Assembly: GCA_022496805.1 (NCBI GenBank)
Contig: CM040090.1
Span: 7,930,001-7,994,000 of the forward strand
Length of the DNA stretch: 64,000 nucleotides
From: Pohlia nutans
Lineage: Eukaryota > Streptophyta > Bryopsida > Bryales > Mniaceae
Direction of reading: 5' to 3'
Shown here: one piece after another, positions 1 through 11,108 of the stretch
Layout of the letters: each line of letters starts with the position of its first letter
How positions within the stretch are numbered: position 1 is the stretch's first letter
Program-made: the position numbers and the translations under genes
The notes under the pieces: generated by a model
The model's database searches: none
The model's input: only the letters and a program-made list of their open reading frames with translations
What the model was told of the DNA's origin: nothing

Positions 1-303
1 CAAGAAACCAAGTATTTGGCCTCTTGACCCTTCACACTAGAGGCCAAAGTCAAAAGGCCGTCGCCCTCCAAAATGACTACATGGCAACACTTTTTGACCA
101 AGGCTACGGACTCTCAAAGAAGTTTGGATTAGACAGGAATGGAAACCCAAACTACGGTCGAGAGGCGGTCGGTTTTTTCATAAAAAATAAAAAATGAACT
201 TTATTACCTATTTTCAACCCATTTCTTCGGACTCTCGATAAAATTTGGTCACTCAATCCCACGGCCTCTCAACTTGGACGATCATAGTGTGAAACGGCCC
301 TTA
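1..303. mobile_element. right part of a GGGCCG-TIR element (family X)
   Basis: The stretch ends near 303 with CATAGTGTGAAACGGCCCTT. Its reverse complement matches the ends of the elements at 20098 and 58739. The interior shares long blocks with 20098-20465 in opposite orientation (the part about a 'maggtcaaaaagtgttgcc'-like segment and the part before the end). The left end lies outside the window. There is no coding potential; the superfamily is uncertain (hAT- or Mutator-like). Confidence 0.55.
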
Positions 304-491
304 CATACATGCTTGGTCTTGAATGAAACCAAAAACTTAGCCATTCAATGGTATGTTGCAGGGACCTTGAATTTACCTGAATACATGGAAGCCATTGAAG
401 CATCCCAACACCACAGTATCTCCACTGGGATTAAAACATGCCGTACTGAACTCTTGTGCGTTCTGCCATTCTACACTTTTGTTAGTATCAG

Positions 492-1255
492 TAAGGTAGT
501 GGGACCAATTCCCGACTGAATTTCAGGTTTGCATATTTAGACTTGTGAAAGAATTTTTTTATAATTTTTGGATGCTCTGGAAAGCTATTGCAAAGGCATC
601 CCCCAAAAAAAACATTTTTTGAGCATTTTTACAATTTTCTATGATTTTTTAAGTCTGAAAGCTTAGAGTGACCATTAACCGCTCATAGAGTCATGGTTTT
701 CATGAGAGGTTGGATTCTGAAAATAGAGTGCTTCTACACCAATTAGAAGCTCTTGATTTTTCCAAGCATGGACGAAATTAGAACACTCTTGGACACTATT
801 TGAAACCATGCTGGCTGATTTTTGACACCCATCCCCCAACCAGTTGTAGCATTGGCTAAGATAAGTCAAGACTAAGCTAAGAGTTAGTTTAGACTAAGAT
901 ATTAGTTGCATTAGAACTAGGAGAACTAAGAAGGTTCTAGAAGGTCCTAAGATTAGAAGGGAAAGTATTTTTACTTTAAGAAGTAATTGTCCCTTGACCT
1001 TAGGAAGCACTAGGCATGGTGGGGAGGTATATAAGACCTTCCAAGGCTAAGAGGAACTCACTTTATATTTTCTAGTAAAAATACTTTCCCTTCTAATCTT
1101 AGGACCTTCTAGAACCTTCTTAGTTCTCCTAATTCTAGTGCAACTAATATCTTAGTCTAGACTAACTCTTAGCTTAGTCTTGACTTATCTTAGCCAATGC
1201 TACACCAGTAGGGGTCAGAAATACAACCCAGTCGGAAATATGACCCTCTACCTTA
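492..1255. repeat. dispersed repeat, copy 1 (pairs with 52264-52703)
   Basis: From 492 to 843 and again from 1204 to about 1255 the sequence is almost the same as 52264-52703 in the same orientation. The 360 bp between (844-1203) are absent from the second copy, so they are a later insertion. The two short minus-strand ORFs shared by the copies are products of this repeat and not genes. Confidence 0.85.
844..1203. mobile_element. fold-back MITE with ~130-bp arms
   Basis: The two halves are near-perfect inverted repeats: the left arm begins GTAGCATTGGCTAAG and the right arm ends CTTAGCCAATGCTAC, with only a few mismatches over ~130 bp and a ~100-bp centre. The flanks carry ACCAG on both sides (839-843 and 1204-1208), a likely target duplication. 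The related repeat copy at 52611 reads straight through (AACCAGTAGG) and is an empty site. The superfamily is not clear. Confidence 0.85.
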
Positions 1256-1420
1256 CGTAGCTAACGATCCGATTACAAACATCAAATGATTGAGCCTGAT
1301 ACATTTCTCAAATACTGTGCAATTGTGTCATGCCCTCTCCATTTCAATGAAAAATTCAACCACATGCATGTGAAGTTGTAAAATTTGTCAATATATTGGA
1401 ATTCCACATTCTTTCTTTAA

Positions 1421-1647
1421 GGTAAACCCCCAGAGGACCAAGAAGCCCAAATTGGGCCTCATGTATTTTTAGAGTAGTTTTGAATGGGTCCTATGTAGAC
1501 TTCCTTTTATTCAAATATTTTTGTCTTTTGATCAACACATGCAAATGTTCTTCACTGATTCCAGTGATTAAAAAAAAATCCTATTTGATTTACATTTTTC
1601 ATTATATGATCGATTGAATTTTTCATTTTAAAACTATGAATCCTCGG
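1421..1647. mobile_element. degraded TTAA element, relative of 4081-4301
   Basis: It is preceded by TTAA and starts GGTAAACCCCCAGAGGACC. The body (AAGAAGCCCAAATTGGGCCTC and onward) matches 4081-4301. Its right TIR is missing, and the element at 1652 begins directly after it. Confidence 0.6.
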
Positions 1648-1651
1648 TTAA

Positions 1652-2206
1652 CCCTTAAACGTACCACTCCTTTGCACGAAAGTCAAACTACACAATTTTC
1701 TGAATTTAGCCTTCAAGATTTATTAAAATATTTTTTGAAATATTTTTCATGCATGGAATTGAATGTTTCCTATCAGTCTTGAAATTTTCAGATTTTTTTA
1801 TTTAGTACGGCATTTTTAACAAATTTTTAAGTCAAATACTTCAAAAAATAAATTTTATTACAAAAAAGCTTTAAAAATTAATATTTTTTTGGGAGTAGGT
1901 ACAAATTACAATGGAGAATCACATGATATGTTTTCCATAGAAACCTTTTATTTCAATTTTGAAATACGAAAGCTGAAAATCCTATTATTCCTATGTAGTG
2001 TAATTCAAACCTTGACCTACAAAGCTTGCACAAGCAATAAAATACTCAATAATTGGAATTTTTAAGATTTGAAAAGTGGAGTACAAACTAGACTTAATAA
2101 ACTTCATTTTCTTAGTTGGGTGTATTAGCAACAAAAGTCATCTTCAAGATCAAAATTGGGTTTAACCAACAAACATCCAGAAAGTGGATGCGTGGACGTT
2201 TAGGGG
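1652..2206. mobile_element. TTAA-flanked CCCYTAAACG MITE
   Basis: The left end is CCCTTAAACGTACC after TTAA (1648-1651). The right end reads GGACGTTTAGGGG before TTAA (2207-2210). It is 555 bp long and lies downstream of the last recognised IFT172 exon, possibly in an intron. It is non-coding. Confidence 0.75.
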
Positions 2207-2257
2207 TTAAATACTAGTATAAATTTTGGCAACTTGACAACTGTGTGACATACATAC

Positions 2258-5113
2258 CAAGAGAGTGCTGTAATCAAACTGCTGCTGAATGCTACCATTG
2301 CTGTCATAGAAGGCTACCTGCACATTCAAGTAGGTAATGAATTCCACCATGAGCAATTCTTCCCCGTCATATGATTCTCATACCATGGTATCAAGTTCGA
2401 GTATTTATGAAATTGCGCTTCAGGGCTTAATATTTATTATTCAGCATTTTGTGTGACATTCTGATTTGCCGCCAACGTACCTTACAATCGGGTCCAGAGG
2501 CTACAATACTTTCACCCCAGGCAAGCACTGTTGGCACCCCACCTGCAATAGCTAGCACCACCAGCAACATTCATTTCAAAGTGCGAGTCCACAGAGCCCC
2601 ATTAAATTACAGCCCAGGGACGCTACAAGCCAGCATAATAAGCCAAGCAGTACTTGGGAATATTAACTGACTCCGTCTGCAAATGAATGCCCACTCAGGA
2701 CAATTCTATGAGAGACAAAGGTGAACACCACAAAATATACTGCAGTGAAATCTCTCTAACATCCTTTGCGCCCGAAAAATGAAGAGAAAGAAATAAATTC
2801 CGCTGCTGCCATGTTGCAGTTTTTAGTCAACACATCCAGAATCAAGACACCAGCATTAGTTTAGATTTAGTGGACTCATAAAAGCATGTATTTTCATAAA
2901 AGCATGTTTATTCTCCTTGGAATAACAATAATATTAATATCAATAATAATAATTTTACCGTAGTGGCATATCTTTATGGCTGAGGCACCTGACAGTATGG
3001 TATCGACCGCAAACCTAATTCACAGTCACTGAAAAACTATCAGAGATGAAATATACTATTCACATTTCATAGCTCCAAATTTTTACTCTGTCCTGAATGA
3101 ACGTCTCGGTCAGGACCTGCCAAAAGATTCTGTAGAAATCAAGTTTTTACTATTGGCCATGCGGAATTTGTTTTTTTAACCCTTCATAAGGATTCATTGG
3201 AATGGAGTTATCCGTAAAGTGAGCATGTCTTTTATTGAGAAATGGGTGCACTGTTCACCAAATTTTTGAGAAACGCAAAGTCCAGTCCATTTATTTTGGG
3301 GCTAAAGACACAGGCTCAACCCAGCCTCATGGATGGTGCGACTGTGTAATTTTGGAGTGATTCTCTTCCTGCAGATTCTCTTCCTCATCTCCCAAGCCAA
3401 CCAACTCATCATTGAATCATTGAGGCAGCTGGACATCCGGGGCGCGCAAATAAAGGCGGGTGAGAAAAAATTTCTCACCATTTTTGATGCTTGGAAACTT
3501 TGTTGCCTATGTGTTTTTTTTAGGTTCCGACATCTCTCCCACATTTAGGAGTTGATCCTCTCTTTTGTCAAACCTAGGCCCTAAACCCTCTCTTCACTTG
3601 ACTTTACAAATGACTCAAATCAGTGAAGAAAATTGCATGTGTTGATAAAAAGAAACAAATATATTTGAATAAAAGTAAGTCTACACAGTCCAACTGTTAC
3701 AAAAAACATGAGGCCCAATTTGTGTTTTATTTTGGTGCTTTAGGGCTTAGAGAAATTGTGAGAAGTTACCTGTATATGGAGCCATCTAAGTGGCCGGCAA
3801 TACATGTGGAGCCATCAGGGCTGCATGCAAGGCTTACGACCGCACTTCCTCCTCCATGGCCATACACTGTGACGCCACGGTTTGTCCGTAACTGTCCGGC
3901 TTTCACTTTGCCGTCCGTCAGGCCAAACAGAAGCTCATTCTGATGTTGGTTGGGCCACACGATGTTCACCACGGGTGACGTTTGTTGGAACTTGTTGCAA
4001 ATCGACTTCTTGTCGCCCCAATCCGCTCTGAATTTTTACATTCAAAACCATTTCAATTAACTGCTTCCTTTCACAATTAACCCCTAAAAGACCAAGAAGT
4101 CCAAATTGGGCCTCATATTTTTTTTTATCAGTTTTGAGTAGGTTCTATGTGGACTTCATTTTGTTCAAATTTGTTTGTTTCGTGCATTATTCTTCATTGA
4201 TTCCAGTGATACAAAATTTAGTCTCATCTGAATTATATATTTCACAATATGATTAATTCAATTTTTCATTTTAAAACCATGAATCCTTGGTCTTTTAGGG
4301 GTTAACAAATTTTGAAATCAAAATGATAATATTTCAGCAGCATATAACTTGCCCTAGTTTATACACAAAGATGATGTCATCGCTTTGGCCAACAGCAAGC
4401 CGGGTGCTGTCAGGAGAGAACATTAGGGCTGTCACAATATAAACCTTGGACCCCTGCAAAATGGATCAAATCATGTAATTCACTTTTATTAATTCCTTTG
4501 CCGGATTGATCGGTAAAGAAATTATCGGTAGGTATTCATTTATTCTGCGGTTCTAGTTGAGTATGGGTACCTTTGGGTCAGCAGGTTTTGTGGAGAATTT
4601 ATCTTTGAGCTCGCCATTCTCATCAAACAAGTGCACTATACGGTTGAGTGTAACAGCAGCAAGTCTCCGGCTGCACAATAACAATCCCACGCTGTATTAA
4701 ATAGCCCCACCAGGAACGTGATGAGTAATCTGAAGCTAAATAATAACTTGGGAACGTATACGGTAGTAGGAGTCCATCAATTTGACATCCGCAAATAATT
4801 CCTCGATTCAGACATAACCCCCTCCGTCACATGGCAACAGAGGAAAAAAAACATCATCAAAAAAATCAATGCTGTACAATTTTATTTCCTTTTTACGGAA
4901 AATAAAAATAGAGTTTCTTTCACTGTGCGGCTGTGCAAATTGAATGAATCATGACCCAAAACAAACCCCAGTTGTTTGCACAAGTTTGGAATATTATACA
5001 TATTGCAACTACAAAATAAAAATTTGTAACCTGTTGGGAGACCATGCGAGTGCTGTGACTTTGGCAATCGTGTTGCATGCCGGCAATGAGGAGCTCAAAT
5101 ACCGAAGCTGCAT
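2258..5113 (-). CDS. IFT172: intraflagellar transport protein 172 (N-terminal exons, partial)
   Basis: IFT172 is a large IFT-B peripheral subunit that binds IFT cargo and takes part in turnaround at the tip of cilia and flagella. Exons on the minus strand: 5031-5113 (ATG at 5113, reading MQLRYLSSSL), 4571-4670, 4349-4453, ~3770-4026, 2481-2542 and 2258-2317. A 23-nt micro-exon is possible at 2654-2676. The translation follows the N-terminal WD40 region: KVTALAWSPN, RIVHLFDENGELKDKFSTKP, LMFSPDSTRLAVGQSDDIIF, DWGDKKSICNKFQQTSPVV, ELLFGLTDGKVK, GHLDGSIYR, VLAWGESIVASG, SIQQQFDYS. Most junctions are GT-AG with matching phase. The 4349/4026 junction does not fit: phase needs GCG at 4026, but the AG sites give a frame one base off. 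The piece expected after GSIYR was not found. About 240 of the ~1,750 residues usual for the family are present; later exons may lie left of the window, or the gene may be a fragment. A TTAA element sits in the third intron. Confidence 0.88.
3375..3459 (+). other. exon-like segment in an IFT172 intron, opposite strand
   Basis: A pyrimidine-rich tract and CAG (3372-3374) precede an 85-nt open segment reading ILFLISQANQLIIESLRQLD, followed by a GTGAG donor. It is richer in GC than the intron around it. I do not recognise the protein. It could be a captured exon, a nested gene fragment or chance. Confidence 0.25.
4081..4301. mobile_element. TTAA-flanked MITE inside an IFT172 intron
   Basis: This is the cleanest member of the family. 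TTAA (4077-4080) is followed by CCCCTAAAAGACCAAG, and the other end reads CTTGGTCTTTTAGGGG followed by TTAA (4302-4305). The TIRs match perfectly over 16 bp. The 221-bp body has no ORF. It lies in the intron between the IFT172 exons at 3770-4026 and 4349-4453. Confidence 0.88.
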
Positions 5114-5243
5114 CCTCACAAGCCGATATTGGGATGTTGCAACTTGCTCTTTTGTCTCGTCATCCCTCTCTATTGGCACTATGAAAGTTACAGAATTTGC
5201 TAGCTTTTGCCTGCCTGCCGCAAATCAAATGTCATTCTTTAAA

Positions 5244-5726
5244 CCCTACACTAAATAGTGCAATTAGGTTGCCTAAAAAAATTAGGTTTCCTTACTCCCA
5301 AGAAAGTTACCTCATAAGCCATCAAAGTCAACAAATATTTCCATTTGTTTATGAGTCCCAATTACAACATCTAATTCAAGAGTAGTGCATTCTTGTACAG
5401 TAGCCGAGTGATGGCTTGATATGGGTACTCTCTTCAAAAATAGTGTGATTTTTGAGAAATGTCTTCTTGGTGAGAAAACAGCATTGAAAAATTATTAAAA
5501 TTAGAAGATGTTACAGGCACCATGGCTGCAACTATATACATGGTGTTAAAGACGGAATTTCTAAAATGAGTTAAACACAAGTCACACTATGTGAGACGCA
5601 TAAAAGTGGTACCCATATCAAGCATTCCCCAAACAATAATAAATTTTTATAGTTTCAAATGTCAAGAAATTAGTCAGAAGAAACCTAATTGCACTATTTA
5701 GTGTCATTGCACTATTTAGTGTAGGG
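5244..5726. mobile_element. TIR element upstream of IFT172
   Basis: The left end is CCCTACACTAAATAGTGCAA followed by TTAGGTT. The right end has the inverse, AACCTAATTGCACTATTTAG, plus a repeated TGCACTATTTAGTGTAGGG. The inverted ends are ~27 bp. It lies 130 bp upstream of the IFT172 start codon, in the likely promoter. Confidence 0.6.
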
Positions 5727-6274
5727 CATATATATGTATTTTGTCAAACAGCCATTTTTCATAACCTAACCAGTGATTATGTGTCTGTGTAACTAACTAA
5801 TTACAAGGGCACTCATGAATCATTTTATTATGCATGTGTACAAAATCTCACACATTTATTTTATGTTACTTGATTTTGAATCAAAAATTTAATTGTTGAT
5901 GGACTGAATTGCCATTATTGTTTTACTCTTGAAACAACATCCAAATAAGGTATATATGAAAGTTAAAAGTTACTGAATGTTTGACTTCATCTGCCGCAAG
6001 CAAGGTGATGCAGAAGAAAGGTGTTTTGTGCATTGTTGTCTGTCTGTGTGTCTGTTTGTCTGTCACGCCCATGTAGATGGCCAGGTCTTTTTGTAATGAC
6101 CAGGGCCGGGCAGGTTCAAAATTCGTCCCTTCACCTTCATGTCCCATCCCCCTTCTTTATTGTGATTCTGGCTTATTCAGCTACGCAACTGCACCGTAGT
6201 AAATGAGCCCTGCTCTTTGTACCCCAATTCAAGTCATTAGTTTGTCAGACGGTCACCTCCGGGTACAATCACAT

Positions 6275-6490
6275 CTCTCTAATTGCACATTTTGTAATTG
6301 CACATTCCCTCCATATTTCCAAAGAATCTCTCACCCTCAATTCTCTCTAATTGCACACTTTGTATTTGCACATCTCTCTATATTCCAAGAGAATCTCTCA
6401 CTCTCAATCCTCTCTAATTGCACACTTTGTATTTGCACATCTCTCCATATTCCAAGAGAATCTCTCACTCTCAATCCTCTCTAACTGCAC
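6275..6490. repeat. ~67-bp tandem repeat, just over 3 units
   Basis: The phrase TCTCTAATTGCACA recurs near 6277, 6345, 6411 and 6478, with units reading through CATATTCCAAGAGAATCTCT. The open frame across it (6203-6484) comes from the repeat and shows no known domain. Confidence 0.8.
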
Positions 6491-7799
6491 ATAATTCCCT
6501 ATTTATTCAAAGAGTTTCTTAGGGCATCCACACTAGTGATATTTTCAGTTTAAAATAGCCCGTTTACTATAGTTGAAATACAATGGCTAATTTTAATGAA
6601 GGATTTATGAAAATGTGCAAGGAAAAATAGCTAAAAACTAAAGAAAAAGTTAGGTGGGTAGCCAAATTTTGCCTAAGTATTACCTAGGTATCATCATGGT
6701 ACCACCTTGTTTGCTGCAGATGAAGTCATCATTGTTCCACACCCTTCTCCCTCAATTCACTCTTTGCCCACTATCATCACATTCAAAATTTGGTGTCACA
6801 CACTATATATTGTCCCCTTCGAACGGCTATGATTCTTTGATTTATGTTAATTATTGGTTAATGGTTATTAGAGTGTCTATTCCTGAAAGGGGAGAATAGT
6901 TTTGTATTATTGTCCTTCCGTATAGTGGACATTGGGTCAATGGCATTACGAACAGACACATTGTTCACGTCGGCCTTGCAAAAGGAACAGAGTTTATATC
7001 TATTTAAAAACACCCTAAACACATTTCTCACAATGTTATTTTAAATTTTAAATAACAAAAAAACTCCAATGGGTTTTTTGATTTAGAAACCCATTTGCCT
7101 CTTGAGTGCAATTATAGAGGGTTGAATTTATGTGGCAAATTCAGAGCTTAGTGACGGGGTTTATTAAGGAAGTTGGTAGAAGTGGTGTTAAGAGCATCTA
7201 TACCAACAACCTTGAATTGTACTCTGAAGAAGCTGGTCATTCAAAAATTGATACCTCACCATGTAGTTTCCCACCCGGGATGAACACTAGTGGTTTTCTA
7301 GAACGACGTGAGATAAAATATAGAATATTTAATATACATTTGAGATAAAATTTTGAAAATTTTTAAATAAAATATAGGGGTTAATTAATGTTGAAAATGC
7401 TTTATAAAAAATACCGTACTCTATTATATGAGCTATTTTATTTTATTTAATTAAAAACAACCCATGGATAAAGGTATCGTAAATTGAATATCCTAGAAAC
7501 TCAGATTGGACGAATCAAAAAATTCATCTTTTCAATCCATACCTGTACATGAAATGTGAATGACAAGATTTTGAGCGCACAAAGGGATCAGTAGTCTTGA
7601 TAGAGCACATCTTCTCTTCCCTAGTGTCTTAAACTCATCTCCTTTCCTAGCCATCGGTATGCTTTGTCTTCCATTCTTAAGAAATTAAAGGCTATCAAAA
7701 AATTATAAGTAAAATATGGTATATATAATTGAATGCATAGTAGATTTCTAATTACCTATAGGGTATTAAAAAATGAAACTCAACACATTTTTTTTCTAC
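6491..7799. other. intergenic, no gene seen
   Basis: AT-rich. It contains GGGCATCCACACTAG-type and AAGAGCATCTATACC-type termini at ~6523 and ~7189, which resemble the ends of the element at 42408, suggesting a decayed TIR element. No credible coding region. Confidence 0.4.
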
Positions 7800-7803
7800 T
7801 TAA

Positions 7804-8360
7804 TCCCTAAAGGACCATGGATCTTTTTTGTTTTTGAGCATCATTTTCTCTCCTTTCTGTTCATTCTTTTGTGAATTTCTTTTGGCTCTTGATAGCTAAT
7901 ACCAATTTCAACATTTAAAAAAAAAATTAATAATTTTTTGGCCTATTCAATAAATTTTCCCATGTCTCCAAAGACAATGAGAAAAGGTCATAAAAGATAA
8001 CCATTTGGTACTTTCACTTCAAATGCTATGAGATTACATTCTAGAGTGTTAAATTCTATGAAAATCTTACCATGTATTATTTTTGTAGTTTAAAGAAATA
8101 TTCTACGTTTAAAGATGCAAAACATTTAGTTTTAAGTTTATTTTAAGCCATGCCCAAACATTCTTCTAAAAAAATAAACCTCTTTCTTTTCATAACTTCC
8201 ACTCACGTAGTCGGAATCAAAAAAAAATTGGATCTCCATTTTTGTATCAACATGTTAAATTATCACATAATTTTTTCAAAAAATTAAGATAAAAATTGAC
8301 ACTGTGGGAACCTACATGAACATCAATATGTCTTGGTTAGGACGCTTGGTCCTTTAGGAG
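7804..8360. mobile_element. TTAA-flanked CCCTAAAGGACC MITE
   Basis: TTAA (7800-7803) then TCCCTAAAGGACCATGG. The right end is TTGGTCCTTTAGGAG then TTAA (8361-8364). The body is homologous, in reverse orientation, to 18610-19093. Confidence 0.8.
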
Positions 8361-8497
8361 TTAAAGGACGCCTATATATTCCAACTGTTAGAGATTATAC
8401 CCCTTTTCAGAATAAGTGACAAGTTCTGGTGCCAAGAAAAAATTACTGTGAGCCCTCCTCTCCCAACCCCCTAGGGTTCTCCACCAACATCATTTAA

Positions 8498-9688
8498 CCC
8501 CTAAAGGACCGGAGTGTTTTTCCTCCAAAAACACTCCAATGCTGCCATTTTTACTCCCCCATGCAAAAAATCCTAAAGAATGTTATTTTTTACCTTCAGA
8601 CCGTAAGATCTTGTCCTAAACTATTTGAAAAACATACACAACAAATTTCGTTGATTTTGACCGCACGGATTGCAAGATAATTGCGTTTGATGGAAAAAAA
8701 CACCCCAAAAAAACACATGCCCGAAAATTTCAGATGCGTTTGACCACAGCTACATCAAAAAAACCTCACTACCGAAACTTGTTGCACTTCAGTTTCACAT
8801 TCTATATGATGTTACTTAGTTGTGTACCAATTTTCGTTGCGTTTGGAGATGTTTAGGATGTTGAATAACACCTTGCACTTGTTGGGGGTTTAAAAGTTCA
8901 GAAAAGACTATATGTTTTTGGAATTGCAATATTTTCGACTTTCTTTATTTAAAATACAAATCCGAGCGGTGAAACACAAGTACATTCCACCCTCTACAAA
9001 ATGGCAAAAAAAAATTTGAAAAAAAAAAAAATCTCTAAGTTTTAGAAGACATGTAGCACATTTTCTAAGAATTTTGGGGGTTAGGGGGGAAATAAAGGGT
9101 GGAGGAAGGGAATTGAAGTGCCAACCCATTCCAATGTTCATGACCCCACTAACTCTCAAGGTACACTACCACGTGGCAGTCCCTCATTGGACGATTTTTT
9201 TTAATTTTTAATTTTTAAAAATGATTTAATTTTTCAAATTTTTAAATAATATTTTTGATTATGAAATTGAATTTTTAGTTTAAAATAATACTTTTTAGTT
9301 TAAAATAATAATTTTTATTTATAAAAAGATTATTTTTAATTTTTAAAAAACATTATTTAAAAAAAAAATTATGAGTTTGGAAAACGGGGTGGTCTTCTGC
9401 CCTCCACAGTCCACCCCATTTTCCACACACCGCTCATCTTGTTGGCCCCCCCTAAAATTCAACTATTTCTCTACTGCCTCGTTGCCCTTTCTCCCGAAAG
9501 AAACACATTTCCCCTCATAACTTTCACATACGGTGTCGGAATTCAAAAAAAAAAAAAAAAATCCCTATTTTCGTGGCACATTGGAGAATCTACTATTAAA
9601 TTTCCTTCCAAATTTGATTAAAAATGTGTTCACCGGAACCTACCCGATTCTCTAAATGTCCTAGTTAGGACACTTGGTCCTTTAGGGG
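8498..9688. mobile_element. long TTAA-flanked element (1.2 kb)
   Basis: TTAA (8494-8497) then CCCCTAAAGGACCGGAG. The right end is CTTGGTCCTTTAGGGG then TTAA (9689-9692). The right ~60 bp match the right end of 7804-8360. The middle contains a strongly AT-biased stretch (9190-9370) and no transposase-like ORF. It may be two elements joined. Confidence 0.6.
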
Positions 9689-9767
9689 TTAATTAGACGT
9701 TGAAAATTGTAACTAAAGCACTCACAGATCACCACGCATGAATTGTGCAATCGTAATGTGTAATTAA

Positions 9768-11104
9768 CCTCTAAAGGACCGAGTGGCCTAAATGGGACAA
9801 TTTCAATATTTGGGTAGGTTCCCACAATATCAATTTCGAGTTTAACATTAAAAGATTTTTAGAGAACGTGAGGAATTTCAAGAGCTTCATGCTTGGGGAA
9901 GTCGCTTAGTGTAAATTTTGGGTACATATGAGCATACAAAGGATATTTAATGGGGGCTATGTTCCCAAATTGGTTTTAAAATACTCTATATTACTTCTAC
10001 AAATTTATAATCTTTATCTCAAATGAATAAAAGACACCCTATATTAGTTCTCTCATAATTATCTAAATTCTTGACAATGACTTTCCCGGGGCTTCATGAG
10101 AATATCATGATTTTTGCACCAAACATCGGTAGAAAAAGTTATGTTGCCCAAAGTTGTTTTTTGCGAGGCCAGGCAGCTCGGAAAAATCCTACACTACTCC
10201 AACAGCTCTAAAATTTGATACAAAAACAAGTGATATGATATTATTTGGGATGGTAAAAAGAACTCACTGTAGTTCAAAATTTTCATTCCAAAGAGAACCA
10301 AAATTTTCTAGCCTTGTTTGGCAAGGTGTGAAAAAAATAACTTCTTTTAGAGATAAAAATGAGAGATTTATTTTTATTTTTTTGTAATTTCTTTTTCTAC
10401 TTCAAAGAGAGACAAGAATCCTTGTTTTTACTGTTTGGATTGAAGTATTAAACAAAACCAAGTTTACAATGAAATTTATCGTGTTTGGCAATGGTTTGCA
10501 CCTCCTCCACTTGAGCCTTCTCTTCTAATATTGTTTTCAACATGTTAAACATTTCTCCTAACTAACATTTTGTGAATTGTGAAAGTGAAGAATGCCAAGT
10601 TTTTGTAGTGGAACATTTTCAGTTGAAAATTTTGAACAACTTTTATTTTTCTCACGCATTCTCATTTCAAATGTATATGTCTTCTAATCTATACATAAAG
10701 TTCTTTAGCTTTTGCCAAAGTTCACCCTTTTGCTCTCACTACATTGAAAATTCAAAAATTCAAAACATGTGATTCTTGAAGTGGGGCTATTGTGGACTTC
10801 TAACTCTCTATCATCATTATTTAGGTAAACAATGATGTGGCATATTCAATATTCTAGAATTTTCTATAGCAATTCTTGTGCAAAGATTTTCATTTCAAGG
10901 TACGACTCACAAGGGCTAATGAACCTTATGTATTGTTAATGATTGTGAAAAAAATTGTGCACATTCCTTTGGTATTAAAGGACAAGTTTCTACATTTAGA
11001 TTGTGAAAGAATAAAAAAGTTTTTTTTTTGAAATTATGCTCTAAGCATTAGAAATGGCAACAATGTAGTGTTTTTTAAGCAAAATAATCTCGATCTTTTA
11101 GGAG
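9768..11104. mobile_element. long TTAA-flanked element (1.3 kb)
   Basis: TTAA (9764-9767) then CCTCTAAAGGACCGAGTGG. The right end is CTCGATCTTTTAGGAG then TTAA (11105-11108). The left part matches the inverted right end of 7804-8360. Short ORFs inside have no recognisable similarity. Pairing of these two ends is inferred. Confidence 0.5.
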
Positions 11105-11108
11105 TTAA

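Noticed and set aside
675..869. 64-codon ORF conserved between 675-869 and 52448-52633
   Set aside because: The similarity comes from a dispersed repeat that is alike at DNA level outside the frame too, with no coding-type conservation.
4081..4301. PIF/Harbinger (TTA/TAA target) as the origin of the TTAA family
   Set aside because: TTA on the left would require an extra A in only one terminus; TTAA on both sides fits symmetric ends better. It is kept open because of the copy at 18610.
6203..6484. 93-codon ORF
   Set aside because: It is produced by the 67-bp tandem repeat, and its peptide is correspondingly repetitive.
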